In this document: piece after piece, positions 46,173-57,359 of the stretch
How the letters are laid out: each line of letters opens with the position of its first letter
How positions within the stretch are numbered: position 1 is the stretch's first letter
NCBI RefSeq assembly: GCF_002847015.1
Contig: NZ_CP025085.1
Span: 3,720,001 to 3,784,000, forward strand
Length of the DNA: 64,000 nucleotides
Direction of reading: 5' to 3'
Origin: Prodigiosinella confusarubida
Lineage (GTDB): Bacteria; Pseudomonadota; Gammaproteobacteria; Enterobacterales; Enterobacteriaceae
The notes under the pieces: model-generated
Seen by the model: only the letters and a program-made list of their open reading frames with translations
Told to the model about the DNA's origin: nothing
Database searches by the model: none
Translations under genes and position numbers: made by a program

Positions 46173-46618
46173 TCATTGTCTCCACGAACCAAAGTAAAGA
46201 AATCCACCTTGCTACTGGCAATTTCCTGTGCCCGCTGCTGCAATTGCTCTGCGCGGGTTGCCGCCAACGGTACGATTAGCTGCTGATAAAGCGGCGTATC
46301 GGTACCCTGTTTTTGCAACAGGGCATCCACCAACGCACACAGCTCGGCGTGCGGTTTGTTACGTCCGGTCACGTAGCTGTAACCACAAGTGCCATCATCC
46401 AGCCGTACCACTGCGCGAGTAAGGGTGACATCTCCCAGTACAAAGCGTTTTCCGGTGCCCCCCATGCGCCCTTGTACGCGCGCCAGTCCGGTCTCTGGTG
46501 TACGCAACACCTGGTAGCTATAGCGCAAACCCAGCTGTTGCCAGTGTTGTTGCATGACGTCCGGATCGCTGTGCGCCAGTATCGACATCCAGCGTTGTCT
46601 TGCCGTTTGTATTGCCAT
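46169..46618 (-). CDS. phnG: PhnG, C-P lyase complex subunit
   Basis: 149-residue subunit. TARQRWMSILAHSDPDVMQQ, GRMGGTGKRFVLGDVTLTRA and GTCGYSYVTGRNKPHAELCALVDAL-type sequence match the family. Its ATG directly follows the phnF TAG. Together with PhnH, PhnI and PhnJ it forms the (GHIJ)2 core. Confidence 0.95.
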   Translation of the reverse strand: MAIQTARQRWMSILAHSDPDVMQQHWQQLGLRYSYQVLRTPETGLARVQGRMGGTGKRFVLGDVTLTRAVVRLDDGTCGYSYVTGRNKPHAELCALVDALLQKQGTDTPLYQQLIVPLAATRAEQLQQRAQEIASSKVDFFTLVRGDNE

Positions 46619-47338
46619 CTAGTGCTCCATGGTCAGTTCAATCATCTCTGCCCGAACCAGGCTGACGGAATACTCCGCCACGCGATCACTGTCGGTACAG
46701 ATATTCAGGGTACGGATGCACAGCAGTGGCGATTGCGCCACCGTTTCCAGTAGTTGCCGCTCTTTCGCCTGCGCCGGACGGGCGCTGATGCGGGTTTGGC
46801 GACGGGTTAACGGCTGATGCAGTTCGCGGGCGATAAAGTCGTGCAGCGACCCGCTCTGAAATTGCTGTAGTGCGGGCCACCAGTTGAGTTCCGGCAAATA
46901 ATGGTCGATCACACTGACCGGTACAGCATTGACCCGCCGCAGGGTACGCAGGTGAATCACCGGTTCCCCTTCCTGACAGCCTAGTGCAGAGGCCACGTCG
47001 CTATTGCAGGGCCGCAACACGGCCAACAGACGTTCACTGGTAGGGTGGCTGCCCTGCTCCATCAGATTCTGACTGAACCGGGCCTGGGCATGCAGCGGAT
47101 AATCATAAGGACGCATCAACACCAGGATACCGATGCCTCGACGACGCTGAACCAGCCCTTTATTCACCAGTTCGTCCACCGCACGGCGTAGTGTATGGCG
47201 GTTCACTGAATAGCGATCCGCCAATTGCTGCTCAGAAGGCAGGTAATCACCACTGTGGTATCCCTTGCGTAGTTCCTCTTCCAACTGCGCGGCAATGGCT
47301 TGATATAGAGTGGTAGGATGTCTAGATAACTGAATCAT
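46619..47338 (-). CDS. phnF: PhnF, GntR/HutC-family regulator of phosphonate genes
   Basis: 239 residues. N-terminal GntR winged helix (YQAIAAQLEEELRKGYHSGD, YLPSEQQLADRYSVNRHTLR) and C-terminal UTRA ligand domain (LMEQGSHPTSERLLAVL, VIDHYLPELNW). In E. coli phnF is embedded in phnC-P; here it heads the enzyme unit and is separated from phnCDE. Likely an autoregulator. Only a weak Pho-box-like sequence (47490-47507) lies upstream. Confidence 0.92.
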   Translation of the reverse strand: MIQLSRHPTTLYQAIAAQLEEELRKGYHSGDYLPSEQQLADRYSVNRHTLRRAVDELVNKGLVQRRRGIGILVLMRPYDYPLHAQARFSQNLMEQGSHPTSERLLAVLRPCNSDVASALGCQEGEPVIHLRTLRRVNAVPVSVIDHYLPELNWWPALQQFQSGSLHDFIARELHQPLTRRQTRISARPAQAKERQLLETVAQSPLLCIRTLNICTDSDRVAEYSVSLVRAEMIELTMEH

Positions 47339-47548
47339 TCAAAAAATCCCGTCATTGTCAGGTGAAAAACTCGTATCAGAAGAAAATCCATCAAATTGCA
47401 TGAAACAAGAACGAATACGCAGGGGAACAACGGTGATTGGCATGACACTTACCTTCTATGGGCAATGGGTAACATGATGCCGACTGACTGTGACACTGAG
47501 GTGAAGGATGCATTGCGGGATAATGAAGAGATGTAACGGAGAGAAGAC

Positions 47549-47582
47549 AAAAAAAAAGCCAGTCAGATTACCGGACTGGCTT
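47549..47582 (-). terminator. Intrinsic terminator of patA
   Basis: On the minus strand AAGCCAGTCC-GGTAATC-TGACTGGCTT followed by nine T residues, 45 bases after the patA stop. A textbook rho-independent terminator separating patA from phnF. Confidence 0.93.
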
Positions 47583-47626
47583 GTCACATCGTGACAACAC
47601 GACGTTGACAGAATTTCGCTGGTTTT

Positions 47627-49081
<1,455 letters not shown>

Positions 49082-49092
49082 AGTTTAAGTAA

Positions 49093-49108
49093 TGCACAGA
49101 ACACGCCA
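49093..49108 (-). promoter_or_regulatory. Sigma-54-type promoter of patA
   Basis: Minus-strand TGGCGTGTTCTGTGCA keeps the invariant GG (-24) and GC (-12) at correct spacing (TGGCACG-N4-TTGCW; mismatches at positions 5, 6 and 12). It lies about 48 bases before patA. E. coli patA is nitrogen-regulated and sigma-54-dependent, supporting the call. Confidence 0.55.
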
Positions 49109-49339
49109 GTTGCCCATCAAATTTTGAAATAAAAACTTTTCGCCTCCGGATAGATGCTTTGTAAGATTAAATAAACAGGAACAGTGTGGAACAGAGATAA
49201 AAACCCATATCAATATTCTTCAGGATCAAATACCGCAAAACACTCAGACCAAATGCACCATTAGTGGGCATACTGCCCACTAAAGCGCCATTATTCATCG
49301 ACAACACTATTCATCAATAACAATGGCGCTGGTTCTGAA

Positions 49340-50764
49340 TCAATGGCGGAACATAATATGGCGCACCACGGTGTAATCCTCCAGCCCGTACATGGACAGA
49401 TCTTTGCCATAACCGGAAAGCTTTTGCCCACCGTGGGGCATTTCACTCACCAGCATGAAATGCGTGTTTACCCAGGTACAACCATATTGCAGACTGGCCG
49501 CGATACGATGGGCACGGCCAACATCTTTCGTCCATATCGACGAGGCCAAACCATAGCCGGAGTCATTGGCCCATGCCACGACCTGGGCTTCATCATCAAA
49601 TGGGGTGATGGAAATCACTGGACCAAACACTTCCTGCTGCACGATTTCATCGTCCTGACGGGCATCGGCCAGCACTGTCGGTTGAAAATAGTAACCGCCG
49701 CCTGATACACGCGCCCCGCCGGTAATGACCCGAATATGCGATTGAGCTTTGGCCCGTTCCACAAAACCAATCACACGTTCCAGTTGTCCGGCTGTGATCA
49801 GCGGCCCCAATTCAGTATCGTCATCCTGCGGATCACCCATATTCAGGGTGGAAACCGCTCTACCCAGCGCCGCGACCACTTCCTCATAGACTGGACGTTG
49901 CACATATAACCGACAGGCCGCCGTACAATCCTGACCCGCATTATAGAAACCAAAGCTCCGGATCCCCTCCACGACCTGCGCCAGATCGGCATCCGCAAAT
50001 ACAATGACTGGTGCCTTGCCGCCCAGCTCCATATGCGTGCGTTTAACACTGCCAGCGGTATGAGCCACAATATGAGCACCGGTGGCGATGGAGCCCGTAA
50101 GCGATACCATGCGCACCAATTTATGACCGGTTAAAGCATCACCGATATCTTTCCCCCGACCAAACAGGATGTTGACCACACCCGGCGGGAAAATATCTGC
50201 CAGCAGAGTGGCCAGATAAAAGGTGGTCAGCGGTGTCTGCTCTGCCGGTTTCATCACTACACAGTTGCCGGCGGCCAGCGCTGGAGCCAACTTCCATGCG
50301 GCCATCATCAGCGGATAATTCCAGGGTGCGATAGACGCGACAACGCCCACCGGATCACGGCGGACCATCGACGTGTGTCCTTCAAGATACTCACCGGCGG
50401 CCGACCCACTCAGGCAACGGACTGCGCCGGCAAAAAAGCGAAAGACATCGGCGACGGCAGGGATCTCATCATTCAGTACCGCATGGTAGGGTTTACCACA
50501 GTTCAGCGATTCCAGTTTCGCCAGGGCTTGGGCATGCATTTCAATCGCTTCAGCCACTGCCAGCAGCAGTGCGGCACGGGTTTTGGGTGATGTACGTCCC
50601 CAGTGGACAAAGGCCGCGTCCGCCGCGTTGACCGCATCATCGACCTGCACCAAATCAGCCTGTGGAATAGCGGCAATCTCTTCGCCGGTAGCAGGGTTGT
50701 ACACCGCCAGATATTCGCCGTTTCCCGCAACCTGTTTACCATCAATAAGTAATTTGTCGTGCAT
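49340..50764 (-). CDS. patD: PatD, 4-aminobutyraldehyde dehydrogenase
   Basis: Oxidises 4-aminobutanal from PatA to 4-aminobutyrate. 474 residues, aligning with E. coli PatD (YdcW): [60 protein letters not shown], catalytic Glu in [12 protein letters not shown] and catalytic Cys in [13 protein letters not shown], ending [20 protein letters not shown]. In E. coli patD is in the ydcSTUV operon far from patA; here the two pathway genes are adjacent with separate promoters. Confidence 0.95.
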   Translation of the reverse strand: MHDKLLIDGKQVAGNGEYLAVYNPATGEEIAAIPQADLVQVDDAVNAADAAFVHWGRTSPKTRAALLLAVAEAIEMHAQALAKLESLNCGKPYHAVLNDEIPAVADVFRFFAGAVRCLSGSAAGEYLEGHTSMVRRDPVGVVASIAPWNYPLMMAAWKLAPALAAGNCVVMKPAEQTPLTTFYLATLLADIFPPGVVNILFGRGKDIGDALTGHKLVRMVSLTGSIATGAHIVAHTAGSVKRTHMELGGKAPVIVFADADLAQVVEGIRSFGFYNAGQDCTAACRLYVQRPVYEEVVAALGRAVSTLNMGDPQDDDTELGPLITAGQLERVIGFVERAKAQSHIRVITGGARVSGGGYYFQPTVLADARQDDEIVQQEVFGPVISITPFDDEAQVVAWANDSGYGLASSIWTKDVGRAHRIAASLQYGCTWVNTHFMLVSEMPHGGQKLSGYGKDLSMYGLEDYTVVRHIMFRH

Positions 50765-50804
50765 AACACTCTCCCTTTGAGCAGAAATCTATCTGTGATG
50801 GACT

Positions 50805-50820
50805 AGCAAAATAGTTGCCA
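50805..50820 (-). promoter_or_regulatory. Sigma-54-type promoter of patD
   Basis: Minus-strand TGGCAACTATTTTGCT matches TGGCACG-N4-TTGCW with one mismatch in the -24 element besides the final base choice, and has exact GG/GC spacing. About 41 bases before the patD ATG. Suggests nitrogen-limitation (NtrC) or comparable enhancer control. Confidence 0.7.
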
Positions 50821-51221
50821 CATTCAAAAAAGATGGCGACCAGTTACTGACCAGCATCGGTGTTTGTTGGCCACGTTGCCTTTACGCCCAAGATCCCCAG
50901 GGATACCGCGCCTAAGGTCACTCCGGCGGCTTACACCGCTACGCCCACCGACGCACACGCCCTGATATCTGAGATATCTGACTTTGTCAGCAGTCTGCTG
51001 ATTCCGACCACCGGCTGACCGACGTTTTTCGCATATATCTTGTATAGCGCTGCACTGCGCATTTCACCAGATATTACTCTAGGTTCGATAATCAGATGAG
51101 AGGGGTCAGATGAAGGGAAAGTAACAGCGGCGGCAACGGCAAACCGGCAAGGTCATATTGCAGAGGACGGAGCATGAAAGTGCGGTGATTTTTACATACT
51201 AAACGGTTATCAGAACACGTC

Positions 51222-51350
51222 TATACCCGTCATACTTTAAGTTGCAGGTGTGTTGGCTGCGTTCGCTCACCCGAATCACTTACCTGAGTAAGCTCATCGG
51301 GATTCGCTCACTTGCCGCCTTCCTGCAACTCGAAGTATTTTGGGCATATA
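51222..51350. repeat. ERIC element, full length, inverted relative to other copies
   Basis: TATACCCGTCATACTTTAAG ... AAGTATTTTGGGCATA with core CGAATCACTTACCTGAGTAAGCTCATCGGGATTC. Complete, about 128 bases, lying in the opposite orientation to the copies at 10365 and 56473. Confidence 0.9.
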
Positions 51351-51912
51351 CCGCCATTTACCGGCCATGTTATATTAATAAGTTTTATATTATCTTCATT
51401 TTAATAACTAAAGATACTATTGAGTTTTCTAACCATCATCCATGGAAAAATGTGAATCGCCCTCACATACCGGTACAACGGGTTGAATCTGTCGCAATCG
51501 CTAATCATTATCATCTGTTGATGAGATAATAAAGCGCGTTAATATTGACATTAATATTAATAAAGCGAACAATAAAGAAATAATCTAAAATTATCATATT
51601 TATCAATTGATTAAGTTAATTACCATAGGCTATCCATTTCAGAAGTCATTTAGATTAAGACATTTATTAGTATTAATCGCCAATAAAAAACAAACAAAGA
51701 ACCTTATTACAACAAAAACAAAACAATAATATAAACAAAAAATCGACAACAAAGACAAAATCAAACCTGAAAATAGCGCTTAATATTCAAGATTATTTAA
51801 TAAACTAATTTTATAATTAAGAAACTAAAAAAACCAATAATTATTTATTATTGTAGGGGAGTTCTTTTATTTAAGATAAATTTAAGACAAATTAAAGAAA
51901 CATTAAAAATAA

Positions 51913-51926
51913 TAGACTCAGATCAA
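51913..51926. promoter_or_regulatory. Possible FNR site upstream of dcuB
   Basis: TAGAC-TCAG-ATCAA keeps the spacing of TTGAT-N4-ATCAA with a perfect right half and poor left half, about 95 bases before dcuB. FNR activation of dcuB is established in E. coli; this site is only a candidate. Confidence 0.3.
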
Positions 51927-52018
51927 GAAAAAAAATGGTCAATAATATCTATAGTAGCCGTGACGAAAGTAAGCCAATCTTAATTAATTAACTCGTCATT
52001 ATGAGTAATGGGGAATCT

Positions 52019-53359
52019 ATGGACTTTATCATTCAGCTTATCATTGTCCTGATATGCCTGTTTTATGGCGCACGTAAAGGTGGGATCGCGCTGGGTTTAT
52101 TAGGCGGTATCGGGCTTGTAATTCTGGTTTTCATTTTCAAACTTCCACCAGGAAAACCACCAGTTGATGTAATGCTGGTTATTATTTCTGTAGTAGCCGC
52201 ATCCGCAACACTGCAAGCATCTGGTGGTTTGGATGTCATGTTGCAAATGGCGGAAAAAATGCTGCGCCGTAATCCGAAATATGTTTCGATTATTGCGCCG
52301 TTTGTCACCTGTATCCTGACCATTCTTTGTGGTACTGGACATGTGGTGTACACCATTCTGCCCATTATCTATGACGTGGCAATCAAAAATAATATCCGCC
52401 CTGAACGTCCAATGGCGGCCAGTTCTATCGGTGCCCAGATGGGGATTATTGCCAGCCCGGTTTCTGTCGCCGTGGTATCGCTGGTTGCCATGTTGGGTAA
52501 CTTTACCTTTCAGGGTAAACATCTTGAATTTCTGAACTTACTGGCAATCACGGTTCCGTCAACCTTACTGGGTATTCTGGCTATCGGGATTTTCAGTTGG
52601 TTCAGAGGTAAAGATCTGGATAAAGACCCCGTTTTCCAGAAATTTATTTCCGTACCGGAAAACAAAGAATACGTCTACGGTGATACCGCTACGCTGCTGG
52701 ATAAAAAACTGCCGCGCAAAAACTGGATAGCCATGTGGATCTTTCTGGCGACTATTGCGGCTGTAGCGTTGATGGGGGCAGTACCCAGCCTGCGTCCGGT
52801 ATTTAACAACAAGCCGTTGTCCATGGTGTTGGTCATTCAGATGTTCATGCTACTGTCTGGCGCCATCATCATCATAGCGACGAAAACCAATCCCGCGTCT
52901 ATTTCGAAAAACGAAGTGTTTCGCTCAGGGATGATCGCTATTGTCGCGGTGTATGGTATTGCCTGGATGGCGGAAACCATGTTCGGCGCCCACATGTCGC
53001 AAATTAAAGATACACTGGGCGCATTGGTAAAAGATTACCCCTGGGCTTACGCGTTGGTCTTGCTGCTGGTTTCCAAATTCGTCAACTCTCAGGCCGCAGC
53101 ACTGGCTGCCATTGTGCCTGTAGCACTGGCGATTGGTGTTGATCCCGCCTATATCGTGGCATCAGCGCCAGCCTGCTACGGTTACTACATTCTACCGACT
53201 TACCCCAGCGATCTGGCTGCCATCCAGTTTGACCGCTCCGGTACGACCCACATTGGCCGTTTCGTCATTAACCACAGTTTTATTTTGCCAGGGTTGATTG
53301 GCGTGAGTACATCCTGTGTCTTTGGCTGGATTTTAGCGGCACTGTACGGCTATTACTAA
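52019..53359 (+). CDS. dcuB: DcuB, anaerobic C4-dicarboxylate transporter
   Basis: Inner-membrane fumarate/succinate antiporter used in anaerobic fumarate respiration. The ATG at 52019, behind GGGGA, gives 446 residues as in E. coli DcuB; the frame's earlier ATG six codons upstream is not used. [60 protein letters not shown] and [20 protein letters not shown] are near-identical to DcuB. About ten or more helices. Followed by a strong bidirectional terminator shared with gltP. Confidence 0.97.
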   Translation: MDFIIQLIIVLICLFYGARKGGIALGLLGGIGLVILVFIFKLPPGKPPVDVMLVIISVVAASATLQASGGLDVMLQMAEKMLRRNPKYVSIIAPFVTCILTILCGTGHVVYTILPIIYDVAIKNNIRPERPMAASSIGAQMGIIASPVSVAVVSLVAMLGNFTFQGKHLEFLNLLAITVPSTLLGILAIGIFSWFRGKDLDKDPVFQKFISVPENKEYVYGDTATLLDKKLPRKNWIAMWIFLATIAAVALMGAVPSLRPVFNNKPLSMVLVIQMFMLLSGAIIIIATKTNPASISKNEVFRSGMIAIVAVYGIAWMAETMFGAHMSQIKDTLGALVKDYPWAYALVLLLVSKFVNSQAAALAAIVPVALAIGVDPAYIVASAPACYGYYILPTYPSDLAAIQFDRSGTTHIGRFVINHSFILPGLIGVSTSCVFGWILAALYGYY

Positions 53360-53423
53360 CCGCGCGATGCGCCGGATGGTTCAGGGAAATCCGGCGTTAA
53401 CGTGAAAAAGGTTTTCAATCGTC

Positions 53424-53451
53424 AAAAAACCGGGCAACGCCCGGTTTTTTT
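53424..53451. terminator. Bidirectional terminator between dcuB and gltP
   Basis: AAAAAA-CCGGGCAACGCCCGG-TTTTTTT: a GC stem flanked by A and T runs, functional in both directions. The gltP stop codon (53450-53452) starts in the T-run. Confidence 0.95.
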
Positions 53452-54775
53452 ATAGCAACGTTTCCTGACTGGCGGGCCGAGCCTCAAGTCCGATCAGTTC
53501 ACGCTCGTAAGCCCGTGCTTTCTCCTCGTCAAACTGACCTTCCCATTTGGATATCACCAGCACCGCCAGTGAGTTACCTACCACATTGAGCGCGGTACGC
53601 GCCATATCCAGAATACGGTCAACCCCGGCGATAAACGCCAGGCCTTCCAGCGGAATCCCGACACTGCCCAGTGTCGCCAACAACACCACAAAAGAGACCC
53701 CTGGTACACCGGCGATACCCTTGGACGTCAGCATCAGCGTCACCACCAGCAACAGCTCCTGGCTAAGAGAGAGGTCAATACCATAGAGTTGGGCGATGAA
53801 AATGGCGGCGATACTCTGATACAAAGTAGAGCCATCCAGATTGAAAGAGTAACCGGTTGGCACCACAAAGCTGGTGATGGCTTTCGGCGCACCATACGCT
53901 TCCATTTTTTCAATGATCCGTGGCAGTACGGTTTCCGAACTGGCTGTGGAATACGCCAGAATCAGTTCATCTTTCAGAATACGGATCAACATTGTCACGC
54001 GCAGACCACTCACGCGTGCCACCAATCCCAGCACCACCAGCGCAAAAAACAGGATGGCGACATAAACCAGTATCACCAGTTTTGCCAGTGGCCACAGTGA
54101 AGCAAAACCGAAATTGGCCACGGTGACAGAAATCAGCGCAAACACCCCCACCGGAGCATAACGCATGATCATATGTGTCACCTTGAACATGGTCTCCGAT
54201 GCACTGCGGAACACATTCAGCAAAGGTTCACGCTGTTCTCTCGGTAGCGAGGACAAGCCCAACCCAAACAGTACCGAGAAAAAAATCACCGGCAGCATAT
54301 CCCCTTTAGCCAATGCGGCAAAAATATTGGAGGGGATCAGCGACAGAATAGTCCCCACCAAACTGTGAGTACCGCTTTGTACTTGTTGCGTGGTTTTTTC
54401 ATACTGGGAAATATCCACCGAGGTCAGTGTCGACATATCGATGCCGTAACCAGGATGAAAAACATTCGCCAACGTAATACCGAGAATAATGGCCAATGTC
54501 GTAATGATTTCAAAATAGACGATGGTCTTTAAACCGATGCGCCCCAATTTCTTGGCATCACCAACACCGGCAATTCCCACCACCAGCGTAGTGATAACAA
54601 TGGGGACCACAATCATCTTGATTAACCGTATAAATATATCCCCTGCCGGACTAAGGATATTACTGATTAGCCATTGCTTGTCATTGGGATACTCATGTAA
54701 AAGCGCGCCGACAACAATACCGATAATCAGTGCGATGAGGATTTGCCAGGCAAGACTAACTTTCTGTTTTTTCAT
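53450..54775 (-). CDS. gltP: GltP, proton/glutamate-aspartate symporter
   Basis: 441-residue DAACS-family transporter. SLAWQILIALIIGIVVGALL, SPAGDIFIRLIKMIVVPIVI, YSTASSETVLPRIIEKMEAY (the serine-rich hairpin), VVPTGYSFNLDGSTLYQSIA and DRILDMARTALNVVGNSLAV are those of E. coli GltP. It brings in glutamate and aspartate. A large perfect inverted repeat lies in its leader (54833-54858). Confidence 0.96.
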   Translation of the reverse strand: MKKQKVSLAWQILIALIIGIVVGALLHEYPNDKQWLISNILSPAGDIFIRLIKMIVVPIVITTLVVGIAGVGDAKKLGRIGLKTIVYFEIITTLAIILGITLANVFHPGYGIDMSTLTSVDISQYEKTTQQVQSGTHSLVGTILSLIPSNIFAALAKGDMLPVIFFSVLFGLGLSSLPREQREPLLNVFRSASETMFKVTHMIMRYAPVGVFALISVTVANFGFASLWPLAKLVILVYVAILFFALVVLGLVARVSGLRVTMLIRILKDELILAYSTASSETVLPRIIEKMEAYGAPKAITSFVVPTGYSFNLDGSTLYQSIAAIFIAQLYGIDLSLSQELLLVVTLMLTSKGIAGVPGVSFVVLLATLGSVGIPLEGLAFIAGVDRILDMARTALNVVGNSLAVLVISKWEGQFDEEKARAYERELIGLEARPASQETLL

Positions 54776-55430
54776 AGTGATAATCCATGTTTATGCTCCC
54801 TGCGCTAACCTGTGACAAAACGACTGCCAACAATCAATTCAGCTCAAGCTGAATTGATAAAACGAGGGGAGATTACGGAGATAAAATGTTGTTATTATCG
54901 TGACAAGCCATTTCATTCCAGCAAGCCACATACTTGAAAATCACATAGTTATTCATAAAAAACGAACAAGTATTTGATTACAAAAATAAAACATATGCCA
55001 TAAGTTATTGTTATCGCCGCAAATGCTACTATCCAGAACAGATGAGATCAAGAAAATCGTGAAATTGATAGTTCATAACTATGCTGAATGGCACTCCATA
55101 ATGGTCATCATATGCGCTATACCCGATCGCAAAAAAGGGCAGCCATCTCGCAGATATGACAGCTCACGCCGGACCAGGAAGAGAGAACCGCGTATTAACC
55201 ACTTCGACCAGGTTGTAATGACAATGTGAAGATTCACGGATAACTTTTTAACTGCTGAAAGTTCACACCTTACCTCAGGTCAATTATGCTAGCAGCCATC
55301 ATCAGTACGAAGTTTTGTTATTCCATACCAATACATAATTTGATTCTTTTATAGCTTTTCTATCATAAGTATTTCGATCAGCAGGATTACAGCTCCCCTT
55401 GGATATTTTTACTACAGAACAGGAAGGTTA
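54776..55430. other. Non-coding region between gltP and the EamA gene
   Basis: 655 bases between divergent genes. It holds the 12-2-12 inverted repeat near gltP and otherwise mixed, fairly AT-rich DNA. A 73-codon open frame at 55008-55229 has no ribosome site, a basic and low-complexity product and no recognisable family, and is not called. Confidence 0.6.
54833..54858. promoter_or_regulatory. Perfect 12-base inverted repeat upstream of gltP
   Basis: ATCAATTCAGCT-CA-AGCTGAATTGAT is a perfect 12-2-12 palindrome ending 58 bases before the gltP ATG. No T-run follows in either direction, so an operator or a leader stem-loop is more likely than a terminator. Confidence 0.6.
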
Positions 55431-56417
55431 ATGTTAACCGGTATAATGTTTGCGCTATCCGCAGGCTTGATGTGGGGATTGATATTTATCGGGCCGCTAC
55501 TCATACCCGACTACCCAGCCGCCTTACAGTCTACCGGGCGTTACCTCGCGTTTGGTCTGATTGCCCTGCCGCTGGCCTGGAGTGATCGCGCCCGTCTGAC
55601 GCAGCTAACCCGTCAGGACTGGCTTGAGGCACTGAAGCTTTCGACGATCGGCAACCTGCTGTACTACCTCTGTTTGGCCAGTGCCATCAAGCGAACTGGC
55701 GCACCGATTACTACCATGATTATCGGAACGCTGCCGGTGGTGATCGCCATAAGCGCCAACCTGCTTTATGGTCGTCATGATGGTCGCTTATCATGGCGAC
55801 GCCTGACACCCGCGCTGGGGCTGATTGCTGTGGGGTTAATCCTGGTGAATATAGCGGAGATCACCAATTCGTCGGCGCCGCTATCGTTATGGAACTACCT
55901 CAGTGGCATGGCCTTAGCCCTGCTGGCCGTTGTCTGCTGGACCTGGTATCCATTGCGCAACGCTCGCTGGTTACGCCAACATCCGGATAAAAACCCAGGC
56001 ACTTGGGCTACTGCACAAGGTGTGGCGACATTACCACTGGCACTGGTGGGATACCTGCTGGTTGGTGGTTATCTGGCGTTGGCCGAGCCGCGCTTCGCAC
56101 TCCCTTTCGGCCCACGACCGGGGGTATTTATTACCTTGATGGTGATCATTGGCCTGTTCGGTTCCTGGCTCGGCACGCTGTGTTGGAACGAAGCTAGCCA
56201 ACGCCTGCCCACCATATTGGTGGGGCCACTGCTGGTATTTGAAACGCTGTCGGGTCTGACGTATACCTTTTTGCTGCGCCAGTCCTGGCCGCCGTTACTG
56301 ACATTGTGCGGAATTATCTGCCTGATCAGTGGCGTCATTTATACCATGCTAATTAAACCGAAACCGATGGTTTCCACCGTATCGCCGCCGCCCATGACTG
56401 ATCACGAGCATGGCTGA
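55431..56417 (+). CDS. EamA-domain (DMT superfamily) transporter
   Basis: 328 residues, about ten hydrophobic segments in two EamA halves (first LTGIMFALSAGLMWGLIFIG..., TGAPITTMIIGTLPVVIAI; second from about residue 150, LSLWNYLSGMALALLAVVCW, ETLSGLTYTFLLRQSWPPLL). Substrates of this family include amino acids and metabolites; none can be assigned. The GGAAGG site precedes the ATG. Stands alone, convergent with hypC. Confidence 0.9.
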   Translation: MLTGIMFALSAGLMWGLIFIGPLLIPDYPAALQSTGRYLAFGLIALPLAWSDRARLTQLTRQDWLEALKLSTIGNLLYYLCLASAIKRTGAPITTMIIGTLPVVIAISANLLYGRHDGRLSWRRLTPALGLIAVGLILVNIAEITNSSAPLSLWNYLSGMALALLAVVCWTWYPLRNARWLRQHPDKNPGTWATAQGVATLPLALVGYLLVGGYLALAEPRFALPFGPRPGVFITLMVIIGLFGSWLGTLCWNEASQRLPTILVGPLLVFETLSGLTYTFLLRQSWPPLLTLCGIICLISGVIYTMLIKPKPMVSTVSPPPMTDHEHG

Positions 56418-56472
56418 AGCCGCGTCAGAACAGATCAAACAGGCGATTGGCTCTGCGGAGCAGCACATTATA

Positions 56473-56599
56473 TATACCCCAAATAATTCGAGTTGCAGGA
56501 AGGCGGAAAGAGAGTGAATCCCGAGGAGCTTACTCAGGTAAGTGATTCGGGTGAACGAACGCAGCCAACACACCTGCAACTTGAAGTATGACGGGTATA
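56473..56599. repeat. ERIC element, full length
   Basis: TATACCCCAAATAATTCGAG ... GAAGTATGACGGGTATA with core GAATCCCGAGGAGCTTACTCAGGTAAGTGATTCGGGTGAA. Very similar to the copy at 10365-10493. It lies 55 bases after the EamA stop, between convergent genes. Confidence 0.92.
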
Positions 56600-56685
56600 A
56601 CCCGTATATGGGGTAACAATATTATCCCCGCCGCGTTGTCATCTCGATAAAATGAGTGCGGGATGGCAGGCTAGCGGTATCTCCG

Positions 56686-56955
56686 TCAGGTTCTCAGAAA
56701 CACTGTCACGTCCTGTTCTACTTCTTCCATCTGTCGTAATGCGTCCAACGTATCACGGGCCTCACGTTCGTCGAGACGGCTCATGGCAAACCCGACATGA
56801 ACCAGGACCCAACTGCCGATTAACGGTTGCTGATCGTCATCACCCACGATCAATGCCACATTGACCTCACGCTTTACGCCACAGACATCCACCCACGCCA
56901 ATTGGCGATCCACTGACGCCCACTCCACGACCTGACCCGGAATACCAAGACACAT
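56686..56955 (-). CDS. HypC/HybG-type hydrogenase maturation chaperone
   Basis: 89-residue HypC-family protein that carries the Fe(CN)2CO group with HypD and delivers it to the hydrogenase large subunit. MCLGIPGQV with the essential Cys2 and [15 protein letters not shown] are family hallmarks. GAGGAG precedes the ATG. It is divergent from hyfA behind its own sigma-54-type promoter, which suggests it is a dedicated chaperone for the hydrogenase-4 large subunit. Confidence 0.93.
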   Translation of the reverse strand: MCLGIPGQVVEWASVDRQLAWVDVCGVKREVNVALIVGDDDQQPLIGSWVLVHVGFAMSRLDEREARDTLDALRQMEEVEQDVTVFLRT

Positions 56956-57002
56956 ATCCAGCTCCTCTCGATTGTCGACATAAAAAAGAATGAAACAGAC
57001 TA

Positions 57003-57018
57003 AGCAAATTTAATGCCA
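57003..57018 (-). promoter_or_regulatory. Sigma-54-type promoter of hypC
   Basis: Minus-strand TGGCATTAAATTTGCT matches TGGCACG-N4-TTGCW at all key positions (GG and GC at correct spacing; C to T at position 6). About 48 bases before the hypC ATG. Confidence 0.75.
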
Positions 57019-57090
57019 GCGATCTTGATTACACCCAACCGAACCATAAAAACAGCGCTTATGACGATAATTTACCCTTTGATTCCCACT

Positions 57091-57103
57091 GTTTCGGCGA
57101 AAA
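57091..57103. promoter_or_regulatory. FhlA/HyfR-like enhancer site
   Basis: GTTTCGGCGAAAA contains the TTTCG-N-CGAAA palindrome reminiscent of the FhlA upstream activating sequence. It lies about 85 bases from the hypC promoter and 200 from the hyfA promoter, suitable for a shared enhancer. From memory of the motif only. Confidence 0.4.
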
Positions 57104-57299
57104 ACGCATCATCTGCCCCTTTCCGGTGTTTTATCCAGAATGAAAAAATCTTTTGCTGTCGATAGTGACGAGATTACCTTCATTGTCGGAAAGAACCGTC
57201 GTCACTAATGTCGAGCGACGTTTTTCACGTCACCCACTTTTCAGGAAAAAATAGATCAACATATTGATTTAAAATAACTAAATAAGAACTTAACTCATG

Positions 57300-57315
57300 T
57301 GGCATGGAATATGCT
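57300..57315 (+). promoter_or_regulatory. Sigma-54-type promoter of hyfA
   Basis: TGGCATGGAATATGCT keeps TGGC at -24 and GC at -12 with exact spacing; mismatches to the consensus are a T for C and A for T at positions 6 and 12. About 45 bases before the hyfA ATG at 57360. Formate hydrogenlyase operons are sigma-54/FhlA dependent in enterobacteria. Confidence 0.7.
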
Positions 57316-57359
57316 TTCCGGCGATGGACTACTTCATCATGACCCCGGAGGGTATGGCT

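Larger units (their letters stand above)
50765..52018. other. Long non-coding region between patD and dcuB
   Basis: 1254 bases between divergent genes. From left: a sigma-54-type promoter for patD (50805-50820); a GC-rich block (about 50850-51010) unlike its flanks with no intact gene; an ERIC element (51222-51350); then a very AT-rich stretch (about 51360-52000) with long A and T runs that must contain the dcuB promoter and an FNR-like half site (51913-51926). Confidence 0.7.
56956..57359. other. Divergent control region of hypC and hyf operon
   Basis: 404 bases holding a sigma-54-type promoter for each direction and an FhlA/HyfR-like palindrome in the middle (separate entries). The open frame that extends hyfA upstream to 57297 overlaps the hyfA promoter and is non-coding. 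Confidence 0.75.

Noticed and set aside
47490-47507. Pho-box-like sequence upstream of phnF
   Set aside because: Only about 9 of 14 repeat positions match; too weak beside the strong box at 39590-39607.
55008-55229. 73-codon frame between gltP and the EamA gene
   Set aside because: No ribosome site; basic, arginine-rich product without family resemblance.
57297-57359. N-terminal extension of hyfA
   Set aside because: Contains the sigma-54-type promoter; a start at 57360 has a proper ribosome site and matches E. coli HyfA.
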